From the NCBI RefSeq assembly GCF_051106095.1, contig NC_135786.1, forward strand, positions 92,946,501 to 93,010,500: a DNA stretch of 64,000 nt, in the 5' to 3' direction. Positions 33,101 to 44,999 of the stretch are shown here, piece after piece (position 1 is the first letter of the stretch; each line of letters begins with the position of its first letter). Both the position numbers and the translations under genes were made by a program. Under the pieces are notes generated by a model. The model did no database searches. It was not told the origin of the DNA and saw only the letters and a program-made list of their open reading frames with translations. This DNA is from Pogona vitticeps. Its lineage: Eukaryota; Chordata; Lepidosauria; Squamata; Agamidae.

Positions 33101-33978
33101 ACAAACCATGCCACAAGGTCTGGGGTGGGTGGGTGGTTTTCCTGGGGATAGCAGTGAGTCCCAAGAGTAGCACAATGTCTGAAATCCTATATGACATGCA
33201 CTCTACGTAATGCCACATAGGTTGGGAGACTCCACAAGAATGGGGGTGGAGGTTGCAGTTATGGAATAGTCTTTTCCACCTGCTCATCCACAAAAAAACA
33301 GTTCCTACCACTAGTTCTGTGTTACTGTATTAACTGGATTTTGCCTGGTTTGTGGGTCAATTCACTCTGATTCCACTTGGGCCCATTTCCAGAAAGAAGT
33401 ACTGGACCAGTGGCACCGGTCTCAGGTTTTGGCCCTGAAATGTCCAAGAATAATTGAATCATCAAATACAGTAATAGTGTTAGAACTCCCTGCCTAAATC
33501 TGAATCAAAGATGTGACAGATGGTTACCTACCTTTCTCTTGAATGTCTTCAGTGTTGGAGCCCTCACCACCCTCTGAGGAATGAGAGGCTACTCACCTGA
33601 CAACCATACCTGAAGTAATTAAATGCAAATTACAAGTTACACATTAATTACAAATAGTAGGGGGAGCATACAAATAACTACTCCTAGGCTCCTGAGCTGC
33701 TAGGGCCAGGAAAGGATGAAAGCTGAAATCTCTTTGGACTCCTGCCAAAGTCCTCATCTACATAATCTCCCCCCCCCCAATGCAACTTTCTGAAACCATT
33801 TGAGCAACTGCTAATTGTATGTCACTCTTAGTTTGCTTCAGATGCAGGGAGGTCTCCCCCCCTCCATTTCCAAGGAAAACAAAAACAAATATTTCATTAC
33901 AGAGAGGGGCTTCAATGGCATAATAATTTGAGTCTCTTCCTATCCCTGCATATTTTCCAGTTCCACATTACGATTTGT

Positions 33979-34102
<124 letters not shown>

Positions 34103-34339
34103 AAGAGGTTACCAGAATTGTACACGACACTGAAAATGTAACTGCACTAGATCAGAACAAAGAAAATCAAATTTCTAGCAACATTTTAAAAGTTCTCTTT
34201 GTTTTGACACAGCTTTTCTTTATACACCCTCACACACAACTGAAGACACTCTTGAAGCATTGTTGAAAAATTGTATCAGCATTCTTTGTTTCCACTAACC
34301 AATGTGGAAAACCCTTCAGCAATTAAAAATAAACACGAG

Positions 34340-34700
34340 TGAGTGAGCCAGATGCAGCGAGACAAACCCAAGGGTGTTTATAGCTGTGCTGAAATGCTTG
34401 CAAATACTTTTTCCCCCCTTTGTAAAGATTTCCCCCCTACAATTTCTTTCTCTTCAGAAAAACGCAAGACGCCGATTCCCCCAGCTTTCCCACTGCTGCC
34501 GCCCAAGGCTTTTCGCTATGTTGCAGCTGTGAGCTGATAAAATAAATGACACTTCTAGGAGCCCATGTCCTTAGTAACAGTTATAATAGAGAATCTAATG
34601 TGCAATAATATTCAAATGAATATTAAAACACCACAAAGCAATAATAAAATCACAGCTGCGCCACTCGAGAAAGCCATGGATTCGAAAGAAAATAGAATTC
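34340..34700. other. Unique AT-rich DNA, possible conserved noncoding element
   Basis: No repeat family was recognised here. Homeodomain-like and ATTA words are dense near 34590-34650, for example GTGCAATAATATTCAAATGA. Function is unproven. Confidence 0.25.
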
Positions 34701-34939
34701 AAACCAGCGCAGAGTGATGTCTAGTACCTGCAGGGGAGTGCAGCCAAGGTTATCTAACACTTAGGGGCATGGGAGTGGAGAATAATATTGACAAAAAAAC
34801 ACCCAGTCATTGGCCCTAAGGAGCCAAGTGGGAGATAACAGAGGGTTGCTCAACCTGTTGTTTACTTTCCAGTTTAATCTTTCCATCTCATTTCCAGACT
34901 ATAGGTCTAAGCATGTGTACTAATTGGGACACTAGACAA

Positions 34940-35282
34940 ATCGTTGTCATTTAGTCATGTCCGAAACTTCATGACCCCATGGACCAGAGCATGCCAGGCC
35001 CTCCTGTCTTCCACTGCCTCCCGGAGTTTGGTCAAATTCATGCTGGTTGTTTCGATGACACTGTCCAGCCATCTCATCCTCTGTCGTCCCCTTCTCCTCT
35101 TGCCCTCACACTTTCCCTACATCAGGGTCTTTTCCAGGGAGTCTTCTCTTGTCATGAGATGGCCAAAGTATTGGCGCCTCAGCTTCAGGACATGTCCTTC
35201 TAGTGAGCACTCAGGTTTGATTTCCTTTAGAATTGATAGGTTTGTTCTCCTTGCAGTCCAGGGGACTCTCATTGTCTAATGT
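34940..35282 (-). mobile_element. BovB LINE 3' end fragment
   Basis: The minus-strand translation and the words TCCCGGAGTTTGGTCAAATT and GACCCCATGGACCAGAGCAT match the end of the BovB at 41446-41721 in reverse. It covers the last roughly 340 bp of BovB, a usual 5'-truncated copy. Confidence 0.85.
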
Positions 35283-36480
35283 GGTAGCCATCACTGGTCT
35301 TTTTATTCCACATGTGTTAGAACAGAAGTTGGGAAGGACAGATGTTGTTTGACTGTCTTCCTATTAATCCTGGCCTGATGAAGGATGATAGGAGCTGATG
35401 ACCAACATCTGGAAGTTGGTGTGTTCTCTACTGCAACACTTGGGCACACCTCTCTTTGATATTATCTCATTCTGTGTTTCTTTGGCGCTGGCCAATGAGG
35501 CATAGAATGTCATGAGGTCGGGACACAGGTATGTTCTATGACAAGTTAGGCTGTTAAAAAATTGTGTGTAGGGGTGGGGCTTTGTTTATCATCCATTTTG
35601 GCAGAGTGCATTTAGGGACAATGGGGGAACCCTGCCCCAAAAGTAAACTTCTGTTCACCTGGAGGAAGCTGTCTCTAAAGCTATACCACATAAAGCTGCA
35701 TGTGTGAATGCTCACCCACAAAAACATCTCTCACTAGGCAAGAAGTAATGTTTCTGGGTGAAAGCTTAGCTTTTTAAGCATTTTTCTCTCAGTCCCATTA
35801 CTTTTCTAAGCTCTTTTCTTCTTTCCTTTGCACATACCACCCAAACAAGCCATCTACACCTATAGTGATGCAAACAAGCCCCACCTGTAGTGTCCACCTG
35901 GTCTGAAGTGAGGCAGACGAGGAAAAAACAACCTTACCACCTTGTATTGCTGATTTTATACCCTGGCCCAAATAAAAGTGGGATATTTTCAGTGTGCAAG
36001 TCACAAATTCACCAAGTATGGGCTGAAGGAAGAACAATACATCCTATTCTTACTAAATCTATCTTTCAAACCCAAGGCAGAGAGATTATACTGTCTTCCA
36101 GTCAAACGGGCTCTTAATGGTTTTTTTTCCAGTGGTGAAGATTAATAAATGATTATACTCACTGAGGATAATACAGGGTACTAGAAATGAAAAAGCATTA
36201 AGTGCATTTCCGCCATGTAATAAATTTATGCATCAGGGAACAAATCAATATGAAGTTACTGACATCATAATTCATTTATATAGCTCCTCTGATGTGTTGG
36301 ACAGTCAATGTTTTGTCTGTCCTCAACACAACCCCAGGTCATGAGAATTCAGACCTATTCCCATTTTAACAGTCTGGACATTAAGTCTAAGGGGCAGGGC
36401 TTTTCCTGTCAACAGCTTCTCAGTAAATGTATGGCTCAAGTGGAAGAAAACAGCCTCTCAGAATTGTTTATGTCCATTCT
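35283..36480. other. Intergenic, no gene seen
   Basis: Nothing coding was recognised. The segment 36130-36300 is AT-rich and non-repetitive (TTCATTTATATAGCTCCTCT) and might be old conserved noncoding DNA. Confidence 0.35.
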
Positions 36481-36489
36481 TAATAATAA

Positions 36490-36740
36490 TAACAATGTGG
36501 CGTCAAGTCAATTCTGAATTAGGGTGATCCTTTTTCAGTGTATTCCAGGTAGAGAATCCTCAGAAGTCATTTACCCTTCTCTTCTTCTGGGGACATCCTG
36601 GGACAGTGCAGCGTGTCCAAGACTTTAAATGCTGGCTGTTCTCCTGGGGTGCACAGTGGGGAACCAAACCTCCAACTTCTGGCTCCACAGAGGAACCAGA
36701 TACCTCAACCACTGAGCTATCCAGCCAGCTATATCCATTC
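36490..36740 (-). mobile_element. tRNA-derived SINE
   Basis: Read on the minus strand it has a tRNA-like head (AGCTGGCTGGATAGCTCAGT, then GGTTTGGTTCCCCACTGTGC) and ends with CAGAATTGACTTGACGCCAC and a short ATT-repeat tail. It is the same family as 37437-37650. Confidence 0.7.
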
Positions 36741-37436
36741 TTACACTTACAGAAATTCAAGGCCATTTTAGCAAACACATATTCACAGAGTACACCATAT
36801 TGAATTAATCATATGCTCAATGATTGAGATTTGTTACCACAAGCCCTAGGCACTTATCTTTAAATCTGGACATCAAGTGGGAAAGAGAGAAGACTTTTTG
36901 ATTGACCCACATAACTTGTTGTCCCTATCCTCTGATCTGCTCTCTTCTTCATCTCTTGCAGAACTTGGAAAAATTATCCTTGGGACTCCTTCTGGGGTAT
37001 GATGAAGATGTATTCCAGTGGGAGAAAGATGTGAGCTAAAGGAAAAACAGGCGGGGGGAGAAGTAGGATAACATTTTGAGAACATTGCTGACATCTGCCA
37101 TGCTGAATCTGAGCACATTTTAGATGGAATCTGGTTGCCAAATGAGGAGCACAACCACTCTGTGGGCAAAACACTTTGCACAATCTGAGAGAGGGAGGTT
37201 TAAAAATGAGATCACAGAAGCCAGAGATCACCTTGTTCAAGCCCTGGTGCAAGGGGATTTTGAATGCACAAAGAGCAGAGAAGAAGCATCCATTCACACA
37301 ACGGAGTGCTGCATACGTAACATCACCAAACAGGATTCCAGCCCTTTGTTTCTCCTGAAAATAAAAATAACCAATGTGTCTATGCATAAATATTTTCAAG
37401 TCAGGGATGGCTGAGTAATAATGTATCCTTTGGGCT

Positions 37437-37650
37437 ATCTGGCTGGCTAGCGCAGTGAACCAGAGTACCGATTACCCATTGTGCCTCCTGGGCAAACTGA
37501 ACCTAGCCTACGTAGCCCTGGGCAAACTGAACAATCACAGAGCACCCCCAGAAGACAGGAATCAATAGTAAACCACTTCTGACTATTCTCTAGTCATTTG
37601 CTGTAAGCCTGAATTGACTTGGCAGCACACAGGAACTGCTATTAGTTAGC
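37437..37650 (+). mobile_element. tRNA-derived SINE
   Basis: The head GGCTGGCTAGCGCAGTGAAC is tRNA-like. The body contains AGTAAACCACTTCTGACTAT and the end is CCTGAATTGACTTGGCAGCA, the shared family tail. Confidence 0.65.
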
Positions 37651-37829
37651 AGTTTAGAGGCCAAAACTGTTTTCTACTGCAAAAATTTACCTCACAGAAT
37701 AAAACTAACAACATCAGAGAATCAGTTTTATTTTTACGCGACGTATAAATACAAGCTATACATTACACAAATTAAATGTTCACATATAGCATGCAAAGGT
37801 GGTGTTATAGTAAAGATGGAAATACTGTA

Positions 37830-38254
37830 TAAACGGTTTAGGGCCTCGATACCTGGCAGAATGCCTACTCCCACCAAGATCTACCCGTGTCACTCGTGCG
37901 AGCCAGAAGGTGAGGCTGAGGAGCCTAACGCCGAGGGAGGCCCGGAAGGAGAAGACAAGAAATCGGGCCTTCTCAGCGGTGGCTCCTCTCCTCTGGAACA
38001 ACTTACCTCCTGAGATTCGCGGGGCTCCTTCGCTGGGTATCTTTAAGAATCAATTAAAGACATGGATGTTTCGGCAGGCCTTCCCATCAGATAATTCCTG
38101 ACACCCTTTTTCATTCCTCTTTTCTTGTCTCTTTTACTTTGTGTAAGGCTTTTACTATTTAAATTGTCTATATATATATAAATTGTACTATTTTATGATT
38201 GTTAGCCACCTAGAGTGGTCCTGACCCAACCAGATAGGCGGGATATAAAGAAAA

Positions 38255-38325
<71 letters not shown>

Positions 38326-38328
38326 ATT
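37830..38328 (+). mobile_element. L2 LINE 3' end with (AAAT)n tail
   Basis: It encodes NRAFSAVAPLLWNNLPPEIR then GAPSLGIFKNQLKTWMFRQA, the C-terminus of an L2 protein, followed by a 3' UTR and the diagnostic tail GCCACCTAGAGTGGTCCTGA and AGATAGGCGGGATATAAAGA. An (AAAT)n array of about 80 bp (38248-38328) ends it. The C-terminal peptide still reads cleanly for over 60 codons, so this copy is fairly recent. It is 5'-truncated. Confidence 0.85.
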
Positions 38329-38420
38329 CCTTCTCATAGAAAACCTTTTCTTTTTATGCATGGTGTAAGGAGCATTATTTTGGCAACTGTATTGTGATTA
38401 AGATTTAGAAAGACCTCTGA

Positions 38421-41400
38421 GTGTCAGATAAGTTGAAATGGGAGGTTGGGTGCATGCTTTTAGCTGTCCTTATTCTAAATCCTGTCATAATGGGCATCAG
38501 TGAACTAAAATTGATGGGAATGGGCAAATTCAATTCAGACGATGATCATATCTACTATTGTGGGCAAGAATCCCATAGGAGAAATGGCGTAGCCCTCATA
38601 GTCAACAAAAGAGTGGGAAAAGTTGTACTGGGATACAATCTCAAAAATGATAGAATGATTTCAATACAAATCCAAGGCAGACCTTTCAACATCACAGTAA
38701 TCCAAGTTTATGCACCAACCACCGATTCTGAAGAGGCTGAAATTAACCAATTCTATGAAGACTTACAACACCTTCTAGAACTGACACCAAATAAAGATGT
38801 TCTTCTCATTCTAGGGGATTGGAATGCTAAACTAGGGAGTCAAGAGATAAAAGGAACAACAGGGAAGTTTGGCCTTGGGGTTCAGAACAAAGCAGGACAA
38901 AGGCTAATAGAGTTTTGTCAAGAGAACAAGCTGATCATCACAAACACTCTTTTCCAACAATGCAAGAGGTGACTCTACACATGGATGTAACCAGATGGGC
39001 AATACTGAAATCAGATTGATTATGTTCTCTGCAGCCAAAGATGGAGAAGCTCTATACAATAAGCAGAAACAAGACCTGGAGCTGACTGTGGCTCTGATCA
39101 TCAGCTTCTTATAGCAAAATTCAAGCTTAAACTGAAGAAAGTAGGAAAAACCACCTGGCTAGTCAGGTATAATCTAAACCAAATCCCTTTTGATTATACA
39201 GTGGAAGTGAAGAACAGATTTAAGGAACTAGTTTTGGTGAACAGAGTGCCTGAAGAACTGTGGATGGAGGCTTGTAACATTGTACAGTGGGGTCTTGACT
39301 TAAGAATGGCTTGAGTTAAGAACATTTTGACTTAAGAACCACTCTCACAGGAAAATATTGACTTGACTTACATACTTAGATTTGAGTTAAGAACTGAAAA
39401 AAACCACATGGGAGGCAGGGAAAGTGCAAAATTTGAACTTTCAGTTAACTGTTGGCCAGTGAAAAGGGTGCCTGTCTGCTTCCCCACTCCTCCCAGCGTT
39501 TAGAGAGTGGATTGGGAGACAGTCTTCAGACTGCCTGGTACTGTACTGCCTGGACTGTATTTTCCCTGCCTTCCCTGAACCTTTCTTGACCTAAGAAAAA
39601 AAGAAACAAAATATCTCCCTCTAGTGGTCGAAGGCAGAATAGCAGCTTCCCATTAGTTTCTATGGACGGAAAAGAGCAGATACGGATCAAATGGTTTTCA
39701 ATGTATTCCTATGGGAAATGCAGATTTGACCTGAGAACTTTTTGACTTGAGAACCGCCTTCCGATACGGATTAAGTTCTCAAGTCAAGACCACACTGTAC
39801 AGGAGGCAGCAACAAAAACCATCCCAAAGAAAAGGAAATGCAAGAAAGCAAAGTTGCTGTCCAACGAGGCCTTACAAATAGCAGAGAAGAGAAGGGAAAC
39901 AAAATGCAAGGGAGATAGGGAAGGTTACAGAAAATTGAACGCTGACTTTCAAAGAATAGCAAGGAGAGATGAGAGGGCCTTCTTAAATGAACAGTGCAAA
40001 TAAGTAGAGGAAGATAATAGAAAGGGAAAAACCAGAGACTGTTCAGGAAAATTGGAGATATTAAAGGAACATTTAGTGCAAATATGGACATGATAAAGGA
40101 CAAAAATGGGAGGGACCTAACAGAAGCAGAAAACATCAAGAAGAGGTGGCAAGAATAGACAGAGGAATTATACTAGAAATATTTAGATGTCCTGGACAAC
40201 CCAGATAGTGTGGTTGCTGACCTTGAGCCAGACATCCTGGAGAGTGAAGTCAAGTGGGCCTTAGAAAGCTTGGCTAACAACAAGGCCAGTGGAGGTGATG
40301 GCATTCCAGTTGAACTATTTAAAATCTTAAAAGATGATGCTGTTAAGGTGCTACACTCAATATGCCAGCAAGTTTGGAAAACTCAGCAGTGGCCAGAGGA
40401 TTGGAAAAGATCAGTCTACATCCCAGTCCCCAAGAAGGGCAGTGCCAAAAATGCTCCAACTACCGTACAATTGCACTCATTTCACATGCTACCAAGGTTA
40501 TGCTCAAAATCCTCCAAGGTAGGCTTCAGCAGTATGTGGTCCGAGAACTCCCAGTAGTACAAGCTGGATTTCGAAGGGGCAGAGGAACTAGAGACCAAAT
40601 TGCTAAAATGCACTGGATTATGGAGAAAGCCAGAGAGTTCCAGAAAAACATCTACTTCTGCTTCATTGACTACGCAAAAGCCTTTGATTGTGTGGACCAC
40701 AACAAACTATGGCAAGTTCTTAAAAAAATGGGAATGTCTGACCACTTTATTTATCTCCTAAGAAATCTATATGTGGGACAGGAAGCAACAGTTAGAACTG
40801 CATATGGAACAACTGATTTGTTCAAAATTGGGAAAGGAGTACGACAAGGCTGTATATTGTCCCCCGGCTTATTTGACTTATATGCAGAATACATCATGTG
40901 AAAGGCAGGACTGGAGGAATCCCAAACTGGAATTAATATTGCCGGAAGAAATATCAGCAACCTCAGATATGCAGATTATACCATGCTGATGGCGGAAAGT
41001 GAGGAGGAATTAAAGACCCTCTTAATGAGGGTGAAAGAGGAGAGCACCAAAAATGGTCTGAAGGTCAACATCAAAAAAACTATGATCAGGACCACTGGTC
41101 CGATCACCTCCTGGCAAATGGAAGGGGAAGGTATGGAGGCAGTGACAGATTTTACTTTCTTGGGCTCCATGATTACTGCAGATCATGACAGCAGTCACGA
41201 AATTAAAAGACATCTGCTTCTTTGGAGGAAAGCGATGACAAACCTCGACAGCACCTTAAAAAGCAGAGACATCATCTTGTCGACAAAAGTCAGAATAGTC
41301 AAAGCTATGGTTTTTCCTGTAGTGATGTATGGAAGTGGGAGCTGGACCATAAAGAAGGCTGACTGCCGAGGAATTGATGCTTTTGAATTGTGGTGCTGGA

Positions 41401-41745
41401 GGAGACTCTTGAGAGTCCCCTGCAAAGAGAACAAACCTATCCATTTTGAAGGAAATCAACCCAGAGTGCTCACTGGAAGGACAGATCCTGAAGCTGAGGC
41501 TCCAATACTTTGGCCATCTCATGATAAGAGAAGACTCCTTGGAAAAGACCCTGGTGTTGGGAAAGTGTGAAAGAAAGAGGAGGAGGGGACGACAGAGGAT
41601 GAGATGGCTGGGCAGTGTCACCGAAGCTACCAACATGAATTTGACCAAACTCCGGGAGGCAGTGGAAGACAGGAGGGCCTGGTGTGCTCTGGTCCATGGG
41701 GTCATGAAGAGTCCGGCATGACTTAACGACTAAAAACCAAACCAA
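38421..41745 (+). mobile_element. BovB (RTE) LINE, nearly full, inactive
   Basis: BovB elements encode an endonuclease and reverse transcriptase that nick DNA and copy their RNA into it. The endonuclease part (38421-38972) reads MGISELKLMGMGKFNSDDD, QVYAPTTDSEEAEINQFYED and LILGDWNAKLGSQ. The reverse transcriptase spans about 40200-41200 with NKASGGDGIPVELF, QAGFRRGRGTRDQIAKM, FCFIDYAKAFDCVDHNKL and GKGVRQGCILSP. The C-terminal part has IDAFELWCWRRLLRVP and QYFGHLM. The copy is inactive. The frame is broken by stop codons (after CKR near 38970, after EYIM near 40900) and frameshifts, for example near 40470-40500. The catalytic YADD is YADY at 40968-40979. A Tigger-like MITE interrupts it at 39285-39797. 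It is 5'-truncated, starting in the endonuclease. The 3' end CATGACTTAACGACTAAA is the usual BovB terminus. Confidence 0.93.
39285..39797. mobile_element. Tigger-like MITE inserted in BovB
   Basis: The 513-bp element has inverted ends CAGTGGGGTCTTGACTTAAG and CAGTGTGGTCTTGACTTGAG, with TA on both sides (39283-39284, 39798-39799). The BovB protein sequence resumes after it: CNIV before, QEAATKTIPKKRK after. It therefore inserted after BovB did. Confidence 0.9.
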
Positions 41746-42708
41746 AACAAACGAAACAAAAAATTCTAAACCATTGTCACAGCCACCCATTGCAATAGTG
41801 GAACCTAATTTTCAGGCAATGTGGACAATAACTCTGTGTGAAATATCCATTTCTGTTTGTATAGTTGTTGAGAATCGGTGTGTCAAATTATGTCTTTTAT
41901 AATTCTTAACGGGATAGACTGGAGTGTTCTTCAGAGTCAGCACTGCACCCTCCTGGAAAACAAGTACAAATTGTACTGTCTGCACAGGATCAAACTTTTA
42001 TGGCAAATCTGAAGAGTTGCCATGGCAATTCCAATTGGTGCAATCTTTTATTTTATTTTTTGCCTTTGTGCTTTATGCTGACATTCTGTTGTAAAGTGGT
42101 GATTATGAAGAAGCACGCAAACCAGAGGAAGAAAGTTTTCCTTACATTTAAAGAATGCAGGGGAACAACAACAACAACAACATATTTTCACTATTATAAA
42201 ATTTGCTTTTCATTTGCTGTGATATGTTGCAGGGTACTTCAGTCTTCTCATAGAATATTTACTACTGTTCTGCAAAGTCATTACATATATGGGCCTGACC
42301 TTTACTGATACTGGAGAAGAGACTATGAGAATTAGATGATAGGTTTAATGCATGTATTCATCTGTCATGATTGATTTTTGTTATTTAAATAGGTATTTGT
42401 GGGGGCCTGCAACCAGGTGGAGATCATGAGACAAAGGAAGGGGGAAATGAATCTTTTGGTTTGGTTTGGTTGGCTTCGCCAGTCATGGAAGCCCCTGACT
42501 GGAGAAGCCCTGGCTGCTTGATCCCTCCCACCTGTACAAAGTGAAGCAACAACAAACCTTAACTCCTGGAGGCAATTTTCAAAAAGTAAGATGGTGGTGT
42601 CACTGTTACTTTTGGCACCAGTTTCAACCTTGATTTACATGGATGCTGGGGAAAGGCTAGAAGCATCAGTGTACCTAAAGAGTTACAAATGCTTCAATTG
42701 ACGTACAA

Positions 42709-43047
42709 GGTAAAGGTTCCCCTTGACATTTTTAGTCCAATCGTGTCCAACTCTAGGGGGCGGTGCTCATCCCCATTTTCAAGCCGTAGAGCCAGTGCTT
42801 GTCTGAAGACAGTTTCCATTGCCACATGGTCAGTGTGACTAGGGAACGCCGTTTTAACCTTCCCATCGAAATGGTACCTATTTATCTGCTTGCATTTGCA
42901 TGCTTTTGAACTGCTAGGTTGGTGAGGAGCTGGGACAAACCGACGGGAGCTCACCCCGTCGCGTGGATTCGATCTTACGACTGCTGGTCTTCTGACCCTG
43001 CAGCACAGGCTTCTGCGGTTTAGCCCACAGTGCCATCACGTCCCTGC
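42709..43047 (-). mobile_element. Sauria SINE, copy 2
   Basis: On the minus strand, GGCACTGTGGGCTAAACCGC (box A) and GATCGAATCCACGCGACGGG (box B) begin the element. GTCAAGGGGAACCTTTACC is the BovB-like tail. It aligns along its whole length with copy 1 at 11714-12061. No target duplication is evident. Confidence 0.88.
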
Positions 43048-43049
43048 TG

Positions 43050-44200
43050 CTTCATTTGAATGAACCTCCAATTTACAGAGCTACTGAGATTATGTCTGTA
43101 AATTCCTTACTACTCTTCAATACAGTTCATCTGGTCCTACAGAGCAGAATTCATTTAAAGTCATTGATGCTCCCATACAATGTCTTAAACTATACCAGGT
43201 AGCAATTATCTCACTGCTTCCCTTGTTCTTCTTGCACTAAATTGAGCACTGTTGTTTTTCTGAGGGACGACAGATGCAAACAGATGTTCAGGAATGCTGC
43301 CTTCTCTTTCTCAACCGTTAGTATTTCTCCGTCCTTTCTATGCAGCAGACCTAACACCTCCTTGTTCTTTCTCTTGCTTTGAGCATAGATTTTTTTTAAA
43401 AAAATCCCTTTCTGTTATTTTAATCACTCATACAAGTCTGAGCTCTTGGCTTTCTCCCTACTAATATTGGTTACGTACTCCCCTCCATAAAGATACAATG
43501 AGTGCTTGCAGAAACAAGCTATTTATCAGAGCAACAGAACTGCTTAAAGGGCCAATCAGCCCAAATATCAAAACCTTAGTAACTGTAGGGTGTCAGGGAG
43601 ATGACTTCACTCCCAAAGTCTTCCTGGGAAGGGAAACCCCTAACCAGTCTTCCATTGGGAGGAACAGAGCCCCACCTCCTATACCAGTTCAAGAACGCTG
43701 AGAAGTGCATCCCATCAGGACAAGACTTGAGCTGGGCCATCTGGAAGTCACTTAGTAGCCTTTGAAGCAAAGTCGGTAGATCAGAGAATAATAAAGTAAA
43801 ATGGGGCCACTTGGATACAGGACAAATTTTCTGTAACTGGAGAAATTCAATCAATGCAGCACTTACGTGCATGTAATGTTTGCCCCACCATGTGCACAAA
43901 AGAAGATCTAACAAATGGCCAAGATAAAACTGTTGAAGAAGCCTGCTTCTGGTCAAAAATAGTCTAATTGTTTTACCATTTTAATTTGTTTTTAGTTTTA
44001 TCTGTATTTCATATTCATCCATAATTTTAAATGGTGCAACACTCTGATACAAAAGAAAGAAAGAAAGATCTGAGTATTTTGGCCATGGGATCTTAAAAAA
44101 ATATTTCCTCACTCTTATTGAATACAACTTTCTGAAATCGCAAACTGAATGTTAGATTACTCTCAGCTTTCCCTTTCCTCAGTATAAGAAATCCTGAAAG
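43050..44200. other. Intergenic, possible worn CR1 piece
   Basis: The stretch 43190-43480, read on the minus strand, gives broken words resembling the CR1 mid-protein pattern KKRF..Y...K.K...VG.L, but this is weak. No gene was recognised. Confidence 0.3.
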
Positions 44201-44211
44201 GGAATGGTCAC

Positions 44212-44291
44212 TCACTTCCAATCAACATTCCTATTATTTCCACTTCACTGACCAGTTCTATGGAAATAATAGGAATGTTGATTGGAAGTGA
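44212..44291. repeat. Perfect 30-bp inverted repeat with 20-base loop
   Basis: The arm at 44212-44241 (beginning TCACTTCCAATCAACATT) is the exact reverse complement of 44262-44291. The 20-base spacer is 44242-44261. Outside the arms GGTCAC/GTGACC words extend the symmetry if 4 bases are looped out. It is not a recognised transposon terminus. Confidence 0.95.
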
Positions 44292-44999
44292 CCTCTTTGT
44301 TGTTTCTTCCACCCTCAGCAAGGAAAGTAAGGAATTTATTGGACAATCCATTTTTGACCAATTTGGACTTCCAACAATTATTAGGGTAGCTGAGGCCTCC
44401 CATCTCCACTAGATCTCTGTTCTTTGACTGATGGTTAATCTGAGCTAAAAGGGCATAATCCAAATACTCAGTTTGATTTAGAAGTAGGTGGAAGGTATGC
44501 ATCATAAGGTTAATGTTGCTTCTTTTTCTTCTGATCTTTATCCAGATGCTCTTTCCCATCGTTTCTTGCTCCAGCTTATGGCTCTCTCTGCAGCTGTCCA
44601 CACCCTTTACGTACAATGGCACTCTTCTGTTCTTCCTGTTTAGTAAATTTTAGTTAGTTTTTTACATGAACTTTCCAAAATCAGCCAGTTTGTTCAGAAA
44701 TTTGTGGAAAGAAATTGAGAATTAAAAAAACACTAATATGAACATGACAAGTTTGTCCAGCGCATGTACTGTTAACAATCAGTGCCCCCTACCCTTCTTT
44801 TCACACCAATGGAAGACTCCACCCATCGGGGTGGAATTCCTTGGGATGATTATTATCATGTGCATATATTTTTGGTAGTCTCTTATGTCACAGATTTTGC
44901 AGAGATGGGCTGAGCATTTCCAAAATGTGTTGAACAGACCATCTGACATGCTGCTCTTGACACTTTTCTGGCTTAGACATGTGTACCATATCCATCTGT

